Positions 13,216-26,675 of a stretch of DNA of 64,000 nucleotides are shown here, piece after piece (position 1 is the stretch's first letter; every line of letters starts with the position of its first letter). The DNA is from Maratus speciosus (lineage: Eukaryota; Arthropoda; Arachnida; Araneae; Salticidae). The notes under the pieces are model-generated. The model had not been told where the DNA came from and made no database searches. It saw only the letters and a list, made by a program, of their open reading frames with translations. The translations under genes and the position numbers were made by a program. The stretch covers positions 256,381,333 through 256,445,332 of the forward strand of contig OZ010793.1 of assembly GCA_963932465.1 (NCBI GenBank), given 5' to 3'.

Positions 13216-14093
13216 AAAATAACTTCTCCTGTCCCATTCCTCGCCAGTTGTTTTGCAGATTTAACCATAGACTGTGTTGTTTTTAAATCTTTGTAATGAG
13301 AAAAAAATCGTCACTTTCAGTTGCAAAAAGGACAGAAATAGTTAACTTGCATAAAGTTGGCTTTTCTGAAATGAAATAGCTAAATAAAGATAGCTAAGAA
13401 GGGTACATGTGAGCTAGACTGCTGTTCATCAAGCTGTTAGTAAATTTAATATTTTGGGAAAGTACACTGACCTGAAGACGAAGAGAAGCAGTCGGCCAAG
13501 AAAAACTAGTGCTTGTGATGATCATGTGATCCGAAGGATGGTAATGCGATCTCCAACAGCTTCCCGCAAGAAGGGTAAACACACGCTGGTTGCAAAGGGC
13601 ACCGACGTCAGTTTGAGCACTATTTCAAGATGTTTGACCAAAGATTTTGATTTATTATACTACGAAACTGCTAGGAGATCATATGATCATCACGGGCACT
13701 AGTTTTTCTTGGCCGACCGCTTCTCTTCAGGTCAGTGTACTTTCCCAAAATATTAAATTTACTGACAGCTTGATGAACAGCAGTCTTGCTCACATGTACC
13801 TTCTTAGCTATTTCATGTTCAGAAAAGCCAACTTTATGCAGAGCAACTATTTCTGCCCTTTTTGAAGCTGAAAGTGACTTTTTTTACCCATTACAAAGAT
13901 TTAAAAACAGCACCGTCCACGGTTAAATCCACAGAACAACTGGCGAGGAATGAGACGGGGGATGTTATTTATAGCAGGTGAACGAGTCTGACGCAATCGA
14001 TACATAAGATGGCATAATATTCGGCATTAATGATGCTTTCTGTTAAAATGCCAAAATTCAGCTGCTGGTCTTAAACTTTTGCACATGACTGTA
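13214..14093. pseudogene. Two Tc1-like transposase 5' halves, tail to tail
   Basis: The left part (plus strand, 13214-13672) reads ILGKYTDLK, then a GRPRKTSACDDHVIRRMV-like stretch and HTLVAKGTDVSLSTISRCL. These are the two N-terminal helix-turn-helix domains typical of Tc1 transposases. The right part (minus strand, 14093-13678) carries the terminus (ACAGTCATGTGCAAAAG), the leader and frames such as SKRAEIVALHKVGFSEHEIA, and ends at the same GATGATCAT region. The arms form an inverted repeat of about 320-400 bp around a 140-bp loop (13535-13676). No DDE catalytic domain is present. Both halves are broken by frameshifts and cannot make transposase. Confidence 0.82.
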
Positions 14094-14929
14094 TATGTTA
14101 TTTTAATTAATTATTCAACTACTTTTTTCAGTAGTGATTCAGCAGTGTTATGATTTACATAACATTGGAAGATTTAAATAGTGAATTGAAGTTACTGGCT
14201 GTAATGATAATCACCTTCTATAATATATTCGTGGTCTGATTTTTCTAGAGGAGCAAGGGCGAACCCCGGGTCTGAAACCCCTCTCTTCATTTTTTTCGTT
14301 AGAAATCCCTCGTATATCAGCAGTGATTAAAATAAAGATTTGCTCTTGCTATCTTGAACTACTTGCAAAACTTTGAGCTTGATTTCCCAACACCCGAATT
14401 TCAGGATTTGCCCTTTCTCTTCCAAGGTTCTGATATCTGGTAGTAATGCAGTAGTGAAAGCTGAAATTGTAGATGTAAGAACAAATAGGAGTCTTAGTAT
14501 ATGATCGTTGATCTAAACATCTATGAAAAGTAGAGTATGCCATACCAGTGTACGATGTTAGATATAATATGAGGAGTGGTACTTCAAAGCATAAGAACTT
14601 GATGTTGCAGTCATTGAATGGTCGGCCAGGCAAATAGATCTGACCAGTGTAGATTTCTCCGTAAATAAGTGAGACAAGGCATAGGTCAACTCAATAGTTT
14701 ATTGAAGTAGGTTTCGGTGGTGCAGTTTCCACCCATTAGATGTAGTCGTGCCATCACTGCATATCAATTAAATAGGGTAAGCAATTTTGGAGATATAATA
14801 CGTCATACGACAACCAGAGGAACGTTCACAACTGAAAATACGACGAAAATATCTAGAATTCTGCAGAAAAATCATGTGTATCTGCTTTCTGTCACTTCGT
14901 GTAGCAATACAATCTATGACAGGGTTGGC

Positions 14930-15607
14930 AAACCTTTTTATAGCCACATACCAATTTTTTTCCCAAAAATATTTTACATGACCTTGACGTGCCAAATAAT
15001 AAACAAATTTAGTGGATTAAAAATCATGAATAAAAATCTCTGAATAATTTAAAAAAAAAAAAAAATAAGTATTAAAATTAATAATCTTACAAACAATTAT
15101 ATTTTAGAAATTATTTTTAAAAATTATGTGATTAATTGTGTTGTTGCATCTTAGAAGAAAAATCATTAATATCAAATTCAGACTGAGTTAATTTCAACAG
15201 AATGCAAACTGGATTTATCTGAGCACTGCTTTTTATTTGATTCATTGTATCATTAATTTGTGAAAATAATGGCCTTCTGGACATAGATGGGAAAAATTAT
15301 TAAAAGGTCAAACACCAGATCCTTTAAATAGTTCTGAAATTTTAAACGGTTTTGAAACTAATTTCTAAGTTGCCATAATTTTACCATTGGTACTTTTACT
15401 AATACGGTAATTTACAGTATTTTAAATAGCTGCATTTAAAATTCTGCAATTTCCAATTAATCCAGTTTTGACAAGATCAGAACATTTAAGTTTGTATATT
15501 TTGTTCAATATCACTGTATATTAATTTAGAGCCACAAGTAACACCATGCCAAAATTATTCTTTTGCATGCCACTTATGGTATGCATGCCATAGGTTTGCC
15601 GTCCCTG
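14930..15607. mobile_element. hAT-type MITE
   Basis: It starts CAGGGTTGGCAAACC and ends GGTTTGCCGTCCCTG, so the ends are imperfect inverted repeats. The flanks are ATCTATGA (14922-14929) and GTCTATGA (15608-15615), an 8-bp duplication with one mismatch. It is 678 bp long with no transposase. Confidence 0.85.
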
Positions 15608-16195
15608 GTCTATGACATAGTACTCGCTCTGAACCAATTAAGAAGTAAGGATGCCATCCTACGTCACGGACGAATGGGAGACAACTAGCAAAGAATCTGG
15701 TCAATTTGGAATGGATGGATAAAATAGTAAAAAGGAACTGAAGGTGGGAAATGAAAATCTCAGAAGGGAAAAAAATGGCTACTAAAAAGAACATTTGAAA
15801 ACTCAGAAATGATCGGAGATTATTATAGAATTTAAGAATAACTAAAAGGTTAATATTTAAATATTTTGGACAATCTAGATATTAAATTAAGGGGAATTTA
15901 ACAGAGTTAACGATAGAGATTATTTAAGAATAAGGAATTAGTGAATATAGAGTAGTAATTTAGAATAAAACAGGGAAATCACGAAGGAAGATCTAATAAT
16001 GTAACATATATTTTTTATTCCCCCACAGCAAAGAATAAGGATATTTTAAGAAACAACCATGCAAATAAAATTGCATTTCTAATCTTGATTGATTTTCTTA
16101 AAAAAAAAAAAAAAAAAAAACATAAGTTAGTTTTTTTTAATTTTTAATTGCCTATAATATCCATTATAAAACATATATAGCAATGGTATAGTGTA

Positions 16196-17250
16196 CAGTC
16201 GTGGGAAAAAAAAGTAAACACCCCCTACTAACTCCTCAACAAATTATCGTAGAAGAAAGTTACTGGTACCAAATGATTGGAAATAAAGTCTTCTTTTAAA
16301 TGGTATAGATAAAATTTGCTTAGGGGGGCATCTACATATTAAAACGAACCATAACTTTGTTTTTAGTACACAATTCTGACAGCATAAATGAACTCTACAC
16401 CCTTCAATTACCCTAATAACAAATTTTTATGCAATTCGTACCATAAGTTTCTGAGATATTAATTATTTTAAAACGAGCGTATTTTAAGGGCTGTATCCAA
16501 ATTGAAGTTCGGAACTGGATTGTTAACCGAGAGAGCCCCCATCTTGATCAAGGCACCTTAAAAAGTCAATGAAGCCCGCTAGATTACAGGACAGCTGAAG
16601 AAATTTCAAAATATCTAGTCACTTCCATCATAGACGGCCCCTTAAACCATCATTTTGCCGTTTTTTAAGCATAATTTGAAAACTACTTGGAAGAAAAATG
16701 TGAAATTTCGGATTTCCATAAATCAGGACTTAATAAATCTAAATCCATCAAAAAAATTGTAGGCTGCAATTCATAATTTTTTCGAATATTAACTTCATAA
16801 TTCATAATTCATATCATAAAATTATAAAAATTGCAAATTCAGCGTATTTATGTTTGGGTAAATTAGTATTATTGCTACAAAAAAAAAATTAGCACATTAG
16901 GAGTATAATTTCTGGAGATATAAATAAAAATATGAAAATGTAATTTAACATTAGAAGCACTAAATTTTGAATGTTTATAATTCAAAAACTTATCATTCAA
17001 ATGACTTGAAATTCGGTGTCTAGGCATAGTTTGAACCGAAGATTTGAAATATCTCGTTAAAATTGGGTATTGTCATTGAAAAAAATGAAGTTTGGAATTG
17101 TTTTAATATGTAGATGCCCCCCTAAGCTAATTTTATATACATCATCTAAAAGTAGACTTTATTTCCAATCGTTCGATACCAGTAACTTTCTTCTACGATA
17201 ATTTGTTGAGGAGTTAGTAGAAGGTGTTTACTTTTTTTTTTCCACGACTG
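16196..17250. mobile_element. Tc1/mariner-type non-autonomous element with ~150-bp inverted ends
   Basis: The ends CAGTCGTGGGAAAAAAAAG and CTTTTTTTTTCCACGACTG are flanked by TA (16194-16195, 17251-17252). The inverted similarity extends about 150 bp inward, past ACTCCTCAACAAATTATCGT and TTAGGGGGGCATCTACAT. The interior has no open reading frame of note. TA duplication and this TIR style point to the Tc1/mariner group; the exact family is not recognised. Confidence 0.88.
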
Positions 17251-17418
17251 TACATTTAAAACCTCACTAACAACAGGTATAATCACCCATAATCTTGATA
17301 ATTTTTATGACATATCCGAGTAACCATAATTCGTCTATCTCTCTCTACTACAGTAAAAGCATACACGAAGCGAGAGACAAAGAATGTTAGGAGGCAGAAT
17401 CAAAGAAGAATTGCTTTT

Positions 17419-17795
17419 TTGCTAATTTAGCAGGTCTTCTTCACTGTTTCTGATTAGTAATTTTTGCCTTAATTAATCTATTATTAAATAAAGTAAATAA
17501 TACTAGTCGGAAACAGTGTTTTTTATCTGAATAAAAAGTCTGCTAAATTGACAACACTCGAGAAGAGAGAAGGAATTCACTTCTTGATCAATGAATTTGC
17601 GTCTTAAGCGTGATTTTTTCTTCAAAAATCCAAAAATGTATTGTGTATTAAGCGGGATCGTGTAATAACCATTCGCGTATTAAACATGATATTTTTACAT
17701 TAGCCTTATGGGTATGTTCAAGGGATAAAAAAAAAAATCTGTGTATTAAGCAAGATCGTTTATTAACCGCAAGCATCTTAACTGAGTCCAACTGT
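17419..17795. repeat. Degenerate pogo-like inverted-repeat remnant
   Basis: AATTTAGCAG...CACTGTTTC at 17419-17456 reappears inverted at 17504-17560. After it come several TGTATTAAGCGGGATCG-like words (17640-17770). The right edge reads, on the minus strand, ACAGTTGGACTCAGTTAAGA, resembling a pogo/Tigger end. Boundaries are uncertain. Confidence 0.4.
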
Positions 17796-20700
17796 GTAAT
17801 ATTCAGCTGTAGAAAACAGTTGTAGAATAATTTAACGTAATGCTGCAACCATGGTCACAGCAAGGACAGTTCAGATAGTGAACCGGAATTAGGCGTAAAA
17901 TCTTATAGACGTTCCAAGTTATTCCTATCAATGTACCCACCAATCGATTAAATAAACAAATAATTATAATAATTATTATAATAATACAAAAAACGTGCAA
18001 AAATCAAACAAAGCTTCTCCTTCCTTTAAAAGCGTGTGATCTTTCAGAAAGGGATTTCAAAATTCGCATTTTGATTTTGAACCTATTCTAGAGACACGGC
18101 ACTCGTCCTGAGAAAGAGAATTAATTATAATTCACGATTTAATACATTTATAAGAAAAGGAAAAACGCTACTTGAACTCAATGTATTTCAATAATCATGC
18201 CTTCAAATTTCACGTGTTACATGACCGTTTACATTTTACCTTTAACATTTTTTTACCGCACAATCTTCCAGAATACTGATTCCAATGAAATTTAAAGGTC
18301 TATGTAAAAGTTGTTAGCATGTAATTTTAATTGGAGACTTAGGTTTGCTTATGACATCAGTCATGTGAAATTCAAAAAGCCAATGCCATTAATTAAACAT
18401 AAAATTCTCTCTCCGTCCCTCCCTATTATTAAAGGTACTATGGAAAAGCCAATAAAAAATACCAGAATTAATCAGTTATCTGTTTCTAATACTCATATTC
18501 TTTAAAATATCGAAATATATAGTTAAAAATATCTCAATATGCATGAATGGAATAAATGTAAAGTAGAATAAATAGATATAATAAAATAGAATTAGATGGA
18601 AATAAATACATTCTCCAGCTAATCTTAAGGAAAATATATGAAATTTCGAGCTCTTGAAAGGCATTTATATGATTCTATATACAAAAACAAAAATATGCAA
18701 ACTGGGATCACCAGAAATTTTATTTACTTAAAATGGGATAAGAGTTTGTTAATTGTATATGTTTTTAATTATTGTGAATTTTTTAAATTAATTAATGCGT
18801 TTATTCTTCTTTAAATATTACGTGAATAAAGTCACATGTAATAGCTATTAATTTATATAAATGTCTAACATTTTAAATTTAGAGAAAACTTTAAAAACAT
18901 ATATTCGCATTTAAAAAAAGAGAGAGAGAGAGAGATACAATGAATACATCCTAACATAATCCAGGTATTTAAAAAAAAATTTCTAACACATCTTTTTAAT
19001 TGTAAAATTAATAAATTTCTATTTAAAATATCATGAAATGGTCTGCATTAATTTTTATACATAAAGAATTGCCATTGTTGAAAATATGGCTATGTGCTTT
19101 TACAGTTCATTCCGATTGTTAACATCACCATTTTTATTATTAAAAGCATTGTTTAAGTTTTTAAATATCATAATTATTAATAAAAGTATTGCTTTTAGAA
19201 ACGACCACATTTAAACAATACATTTATAAATAATATATTTTCACAAAATAAATTTCCGTTTATGGTTGTCACTATTTAGGCTAACGCACCAACTATGGAT
19301 GCCATTCTCCCTAGTATGTTACAACTTTTTAGAAGTTATCCAGAATAGAATCACCTGAATCTTCGCGTTTGAAACGCCAAGGTACTGGAGCCTAACAGTA
19401 ATAACATTTTATTGTTTACCGATTAATATTTTCATTTAAAAGTCTCAATTTTCATGTTCCTGAAAATCTGCCGAAAATCGCAAGTTTATTTTTTATATCC
19501 ACCTCAAAAATCTGTAAAAGTCACTATTTTCATTCTTATAAAATATCATTGTACAACTAAGGTAGAAAGACTTGAGTTTTGTTTTCCAATTCACAAAGGA
19601 CTTCAAACAGAAAGAGAGGATAGATACGAGATATCATACAGCTTCTTTGTGTTACAAACGCTGACCGTACAAAGACTTCAAAATTAGATAGAATATTTCT
19701 TTTTATATCACATTAATAACAATTCAGTTCACTTTCAGTTTTTAAAGGATAGTGAAAAGCTGTAAGAATAGGCTTCATTCTTGTTTCTCATATAGCAAGG
19801 TTTTTTTTCCAATTTTTTGTTAAATAAAATTTTCATATGAGCTTGAGCCTGAAGACTGGTATAAAAATAGAGTTCAAGCCAGTTTCAGGCACGGACAGAG
19901 CCCAAGAGCTGAGATTATTTTTTTCCTTCCAGATTACCGCAATCATAATGGAAATTAACATTTATTTCAATGAATTTCCAGTTTTAATTTGAATTTCCCT
20001 GATATTTCCAGGTCAACAAAATTCCCTGATTTTTTCAGGTCTGTATGTCTTCTAATTCAAACCGGGTAAAATAAAATGATTTTGATAAACTTTTATGAAT
20101 TAAAATAAATACTTTTAAAAATGACATTTTTAACTTGCTAAATATTTAACAATTTTTGTGCCCTTTTGCAGAGCTTTAACCATCATCTTTCAGGAATAAT
20201 TAGTTGAAAATCTATGTTTTTTTCTTTAAATTTGATTCTTGAGAATAAAACAAGATGAATGTCCAGGTGAATGCAAGGAGCTTAAACTTGTAAACTTCAA
20301 TGTAAAACTCAAAAAAGCTATGGTGTAATGATTGTTAGATGCCAATTTACTGACAAATTTGTTTTTTATTCAGTGAAACAAACTGGTGTGTTGCTATTTA
20401 CAGACACAAACACACGTGGTAGAAATACAATCTACCAAAACGAAAATTAAAAGCATGACCATGAAAAACGATTTAAAAAGTAATGTAAATTTGCATTCAT
20501 TAGAACAATCGTATAGTTTTTACCTTAACTATTAGCTATCGTAAAACTTTCTTCTATATAAATCATGTGTCATAAATCTTCTATATAATTAAAAGACAAT
20601 TATTTATTCTTGAAATATAGCTATTACTGAAATCATAAAAAACTGAGCATAGCAGTGACAGCTGTTGAGTGGTACATACTCAAACCTAGAATTCATACAG

Positions 20701-21529
20701 ACTTAAGAAAAAATACAAGGAGTCTAGAAAAATTCTAAGGAGAACAAATATTTTAAACAACTTAACCTATTTTTCACTTATGATGCATTCTCATTGTAAC
20801 ATGTGCACCCACCCTAACTTTTAATACCACATTTAGGGTGTAAACAAATTTTATTCAATTAAAATGTAATAGCTAGTGCTAAATTTGCACAATATATTGT
20901 TCACTGATTTTATAAATTTGAATATAAAATTGCAAGTGAACTATTTTATGCAGTAATTAATGGTCATATATATAAAGGTCAGTCAAATTCTAAATACTCA
21001 TCATGCACCACATGCACTTAGATTTTAAAAGTAAATTTTGAAGGAAGAAAACTGCGCAGCACATTAAAAAGTAATAATAATAATAAAAAGGAAGAAAGAT
21101 CATTTCTTTCTTTCTTTCTTTTTTTTTTTTTTTTTTTAAGAATGGCAGTAATTACTTGAACATTACCTTTATAAACAGGAGTAGATTTTTATTTTATTTC
21201 CTTTAATGGCTAATCACTTTAATGCCATATATATTTAAGAAAGATGATTATACAAGCAAAGCATTATTATTCATCATGTAAGATATGTTACATCTTCCTT
21301 TTTGTATACTTCAATTAAATCATTGTTCAACACTAAATTAAGTTTTTGAGATAATTTATGGAGTTTTTAAAGAGTATTTTGCTTATTTAAAAAGTTCCAA
21401 GTACTCCTTGGAAAATTTTTCCTTTCTAATGAATTTTTAAGGAGTCTGTACAAACCCTGCAAACCTATTAAAGATCTATTTATGTCAAGGTGAAACAGAA
21501 TATGAAGTTTGTTGAAATTTCAAGCATTA

Positions 21530-21830
21530 ATTCTTGAGATAAAGATATCAGAGAAATTGTGAAAAATGCAGCATAGCAGCACTTTCTGTTATGCAATTTA
21601 CAACAAAACCTCATCAGCACCAATTTATGTCATGGTCTAAGTGAATCTGAAGTTTGATTAAATTACGTGCATTAGTTCTTGAGATAGAGTGCTCACAAAG
21701 TTTGTGTCAGACAAAGACAGACAGACATTTTCTAAAAACAGTCAAATCATGTTCAGGACCTTCTAAAACACATAAAATTTTTATGAATCCAATACTTTTT
21801 TTGTAAAGGTAGAAGAAAGTGAAAAAATTA
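21530..21830. repeat. Fragment of the TCTGTCTGTC-type repeat family
   Basis: It contains GCATTAGTTCTTGAGATA, ATGCAGCATAGCAGCACT, GACAGACAGACATTTTCT and a terminal AATACTTTTTTTGTAAAGG-AGAAGAAAGT block. All are shared with 58890-59535. A short C-run (about 21954-21967) follows. Confidence 0.7.
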
Positions 21831-22335
21831 ATAAGCCCTATAATTGTTCTACACAGTTGTGGCATGATTAAGGCGGTGAGTGTGCTGTTCTGATATGATA
21901 GGTTCGACAATTTATCACATGGTCTAAATAAAAAAAAAATAATAAATTATAAGTCCCCCCCCCCCCCTCCCAAGTATAATAAGAATTACATGAAAATAGT
22001 GAATTATATATTTAAATGAACTCAGCATGGCTTTCACATAAAATAATCAAATAAAGCTCAAATCAAATTGCATTTGAGTAATTACCAATATTGCTCATTT
22101 GACATACTGTTGTCAGAGCTGGGATTGGCGACAGTGGAAAGGGGTTAATGAAAAATGAGTTCCAAGGACTATCAATAAAAATTAAGCATTTTAGGGCCCT
22201 TGAAAATGGCAACTAAAACATTAAAAACTTTTTAAAGCCCTGAGAACTACATAAATCACAAACTATGATTTAATGAAAATTGCCCAACATCAAAAATATT
22301 CCTAGGCAGTTTTAAGCTAATACAGTTTTAAATTA

Positions 22336-22530
<195 letters not shown>

Positions 22531-23624
22531 CTAAAAAGGAGGGAAAAAGTGAAAATCACATGATAATAGCTTATGGGGTCATCCTTCTGGGGTTTTGTTT
22601 CATGTCAAATAAGCAGATTTTGAACATACTAAATATACTAAGAATTTATAAATAAAATAAACCTTAAGCCATAGAGTTTGTCTGAAGATTGGAAGAGACT
22701 GTACTTTATATAAGTATTGATAAAATCGTTTTTTTTTTTTTTTTTTTTTTTCACATATTATGAACTATAACATTTTACTTGACTTTTTTTTTACGACACA
22801 ACAATGGAAATAATGCACATATTCATCGCCAAAAAGACATATGTAATGTCTGATAATAAATTGGTAATATAAATAATAAAATACAGACACTAAAACTAAA
22901 GATATAGAATATCTTTCTTAATACTTTAATTTGTTTTACTAATTATTTTTAAGAAAAGAAAGAAAACATTCAGCGTAATGCAAGCTACTCCCATAGAATA
23001 GTACAGAGGAAAGTGCAACAAGGAATTTTTTAGATGTGCAGTGATGTCAGAACCACTTTTGTTACATGACAGAGCTTTTTTCCGGGAGGGCAGAAATGTT
23101 TTAAAAGTTAACTTCATTAATTATCAGAGTTTTATACATATGTAAAGATGGTATTAAATAGTTTCTAATATTTTTGAAACATCTAGACATATTTTTGTGA
23201 ATTTTAAATTAACATATTCAGGTTCTTCCTTAACTATTTTTAACAAGATCATTTATGTGAAAAAAAGCAAAATAATTGGTTCTTTGGCAACTTCAGTTGT
23301 TTAGTGACTGGTAAGGTCTATTTTAAAATGGTTAAATTTGGAAAAGGTTCGTTTTGGAGATGAAAAATTTTTGTGAATGATTTACATTTAAGACAAAAAT
23401 TTTGTGAAGAGTCTTTTTTTAAGATGAAAATTTTTTTGAAGGGTCCTGTCATGAAAACTTTTGTAAAGGACCCAAATGCTTCCTAAATGGATCCCTGGAA
23501 ATGCTTGTATTTTTGTAGTTTATAAAATGAAAGTTAGATTGAAACACATGCAATTATCTCATTGTATTGTATTCTTTTACATTGGGACCATGAAATTTTC
23601 TGTTAAAGGCAGTATCTATATTAA

Positions 23625-24042
23625 GGCTGTTCTCAACTACTCTGCTCAACAAGTTCAAAAGTTTTGACACATTTGCAAATTCATTTTTTAACAGAAAGAT
23701 ATAAAATTGGAAGGCCTGACTATGGAAGTGATTTAAAATTGAACTGTGTTTTCCATTTTTTGATAATTAAATTACCAATTGAGTTATAAACAATTTTGAT
23801 CATGTGACAAAGACTTTTTCTCCCTTCCTTGAGTGGTATTCTTCTTTCGTGAAAAAATTCGGTTCAAAATGCCCACTTTGACATTATTTTTTGAAAGATC
23901 TATTGCATTTGCAAAAAAAACAGAAAACACAGTTTGATTACATAGTTTCTTAAGAACAATGCCTGCTAGTTTCATGCATTTCCGAACAAAAATGAATTAA
24001 AACTTATGCTATAAAGTTGCCCTTTTAGATTTGAGAACAGCC
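23625..24042. mobile_element. TTAA-flanked MITE (piggyBac-type), copy 1
   Basis: It begins GGCTGTTCTCAA and ends TTGAGAACAGCC, flanked on both sides by TTAA (23621-23624 and 24043-24046). It is 418 bp, non-coding, and has a related diverged copy at 30310-30733. The TTAA target is characteristic of piggyBac-type transposition. Confidence 0.85.
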
Positions 24043-24057
24043 TTAATAGGTTTTATA

Positions 24058-24218
24058 CAGTCGAACCTCGTTAATGTGAACACTCAAAGGGAAACTTTTT
24101 TTGTTCGTGTTATCTGAACTTAAATACATTACATACAATTGGATGGGGCAATCGAAAACAGTTTGTGCTAAAAGAAATTTGTGTTAAGCATGTTTGTGTT
24201 AACAAGGTCTGACTCTAG
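24058..24218. mobile_element. Short pogo-like MITE
   Basis: CAGTCGAACCTCGTTAA at the left and TTAACAAGGTCTGACTCTA at the right are imperfect inverted repeats around about 120 bp of non-coding sequence. TA is present on both sides. Similar ends occur singly near 41522 and 53273. Confidence 0.55.
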
Positions 24219-24765
24219 TATATGCATGGATTTGAAAATGTTCTATGATTGATGAATAACAGCAAATTTCTTTCTTATTATTATTGTGCATTCAAAAGGT
24301 GCCATACAATTTTTCATACGATCTACATAAAATCCAAGCAACAGTCCTTTATATATGTATATATTCATGTTTAAAAATTTCTACATAAATGTAAAAATAC
24401 AGATTTCATTTCACTAATATAGACAGCCTGTGAAAACCCACATAGAAGCAGGAATTTTTTTCATTTATATTACTTCCTTCCTTTTTTTCTGTTCTTACTT
24501 TTAACTCTGTAACATTTAAGTTAACATTTTAACTCTGGAATCCTATAGTTATCTTGTTTATTTTTAAAATTGATTCTGCAACATTGTTGTTCCAGGGATA
24601 CAGTAAATATAAAAAACACTTTTTAAAAGTATAAAAAATTTTTATTTCAAAGAACAAAGAAAAATTATGATCATTATTATTATTTAAAAATAGCAAATAA
24701 AGCCTTTGTGCAACAATATTAAAAAACAGAAAAACCAACGTTTAAAATGCACAAATAATATATGA

Positions 24766-24823
24766 AAAGTAGCAAACAGCTGTTTCGAATCTACTAGCGA
24801 GATTCTTCTTCAGTGCAAAAGGA
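24766..24823 (-). ncRNA. Hammerhead-ribozyme-like motif, left end
   Basis: This is the inverted copy of 28245-28302. On the minus strand CTGAAGA (24813-24807) is followed by one extra A, then stem GAATCT/AGATTC, then GAAA (24786-24783), then the palindrome ACAGCTGT. Core bases are unchanged from the right copy, although the flanking stem-I 3' strand differs by one base (GCTAC instead of GCTGC). Hammerheads are known in Penelope-like elements; activity is not shown here. Confidence 0.6.
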
Positions 24824-24877
24824 ACAGCGTGCTAGAAAAAGCAAGGCTGGGCAAAATCATAGACAGAGACGCGCTGG

Positions 24878-24885
24878 CTTTTATA
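24878..24885 (-). promoter_or_regulatory. TATA box in Penelope 3' region, left end
   Basis: TATAAAAG on the minus strand, with an upstream ATTGG (inverted CCAAT) about 30 bp away. It faces toward lower coordinates, in the same sense as RUVBL1 and toward its exon at 22530-22362. Confidence 0.5.
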
Positions 24886-25004
24886 CCCTATGCGGGTGGC
24901 GTAGGCGCCGAAACAACCAATGAGAGAGAAGCAGTGGAAACGACTGGGTGGACAAGTAGCGACATCTACCGGAGAAGTAGAGAAAAGAAACCAAAAAAGG
25001 GGAA

Positions 25005-26392
25005 TTAAATTAACGCTTTCCAAATACTTGGAAAATCTGGAGTACTAGATATGTCATTGACTAAAGAGTGAGAATTTTTAATGATATGGTAAGCTTCCCA
25101 AAAATCAAGATCAAGGTTAGAAGAACATTTTTGGATAATGATGGCTGAGGAAAAATCGAACCTATGTTGAGAAGACCAAGAATGTTGAGCAATAGAAGAA
25201 CGTTTGAGCTCCTGATTTTTAACATAACCTTCATGCTCTTTTAAACGAAATCTAAGAGCACCAATATAAGAAAGACCACACTGACAAGAGATCTGGTAAA
25301 TGCCCCAATTATCTAGGCGATCAACGGGGTGTTTGAGATTTGAAAAAGGGATTTTATTAACAGGAGAAAAAATAACTTTAAAATCAAACCTTCTTAGGAT
25401 TTTAGCAACTTGCTGACTGATTTTAGGAAAAAATGGTAATACAACTGAAGTATTAGAGTTGGAATTAGAATGCTTTTCAGAATGGTCGGATTTCGTCAAT
25501 TTCTTATAAATAGAATCGATAATATTAGAGGAATAACCACGATCAACAGCAATAGCTTTGAGGTAATTAAGTTCAGCACTAAGTAACTGAGGAGTGGAAC
25601 AAATATTAGTAGCCCGAAAAACAAAAGTATTGAAAGCAGCGAATTTCTGGTTAGGGGGATGAGAAGAATACCTGTGAGGTGGGAGACTGACAGCAAAAGG
25701 TTTACGAAAGACGGTAGTCTGAAAGCCATTTTCACAACAAATAACAAGGACATCCAGGAAAGAAAGAAAGTTATTGGTCTCAATTTCAGAGGTAAATTGA
25801 ATGCAGGGATCAATGGAATTCATAATAGAGAGAATATGATTAATATCCGAATTCATTTCAATCAGGACATAAACATCATCAACATAACGAACATAGAACG
25901 GAAATTTTAAGATTTCAAAAAGCTTGACCTCAAAATAGTGCATATAAATATCGCATAAAATTGGACTAAGAGAATTACCCATAGCCAAACCGTCAATCAT
26001 ACGGAAGAAATTACCATTGAAAACAAAAGTATTTTGCGACAAGCAAGCGCGAGTGAGAAGTATAAGTTCCTCGATTTCAAAATAAGAGAAATGGAATTCA
26101 CAAAGCCTTTTCTTGAGGCAATCTAAAGCCCCCTCAACCGGAAAGTTTGTAAATAATGATTTAACATCAAAAGAAACCATCATGTGACCCTGCGGCTTAA
26201 AATTATGAAGTTTTTTAACAAAATCAAAAGAATTCTTAACAGTGAAACAGTTACTGCTCAAAAGTGGGGAAAAAACAGAAACTAAATATTTGGCAAGCTT
26301 ATAAGAAGCTGTACCGATACTAGAGACAATAGGTCTAAAAGGAATGTCAGGTTTATGGACCTTAGGTAAAGCATAAAACCTGGCACAATGCG
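25005..26392 (-). pseudogene. Penelope-like RT/GIY-YIG ORF, 5'-truncated (left copy)
   Basis: The frame is open from the inner junction through to the stop at 25005-25007 (longest unambiguous stretch 418 residues from TTG at 26261). It includes the reverse transcriptase fingers (FRPIVSS region), FDVKSLFTN, the catalytic YVDD box, and the C-terminal GIY-YIG endonuclease (GIYQISCQCG...SYIGALRFRLKEH). It differs from the right copy at about eight residues. One is GNSLSP instead of GNPLSP after GLAM, next to the conserved RT motif. It has no natural start and lacks the N-terminal 230 or so residues, so it is not a functional gene. Confidence 0.9.
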
Positions 26393-26675
26393 CAAGCGAA
26401 TAATAATGCGAATCTTAAACATCCTGTTAAACAATGTCTGAAAATTTTGCGTTCTGATCCAAACTTAATTATTACTAAGGCCGACAAAGGTGGTCAGATT
26501 GTTCTTCTCGACAAATCTACGTATTTGGAAAAAACCCATAAATTAATTAATGATGGTCCGTATGTGGATATCCGCAAAGACCCTTCCACTAGTGAAATTA
26601 ACTCTATTAAGTCTGCCATTAAGTCTTCTTCCATTATTCCTGCTAACTTTAAGAAGTCCCTTATTCCGTCTATTA
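26393..26675 (+). other. 283-bp single-copy loop between the Penelope arms
   Basis: This segment continues the plus-strand Penelope ORF upstream of the duplicated arm (NANLKHPVKQCLKILRSDPN, then LIITKADKGGQIVLLD). It has no counterpart in the left arm. The break at 26392/26393 shares the CGCATTGTGCC word with the right arm start. Confidence 0.9.

Larger units (their letters stand above)
24727..26392 (-). mobile_element. Penelope-like element, inverted copy (left arm)
   Basis: This is the exact-length (1,666 bp) inverted partner of 26676-28341, with roughly 1% differences and no net indel. It contains the 3' two-thirds of a Penelope-like ORF, a 3' region with a TATA box, and a hammerhead-like motif. 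The 5' truncation is at the inner junction (26392). A simple reading is a head-to-head double insertion or foldback event of one family, as reported for Penelope-like elements. Confidence 0.93.
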
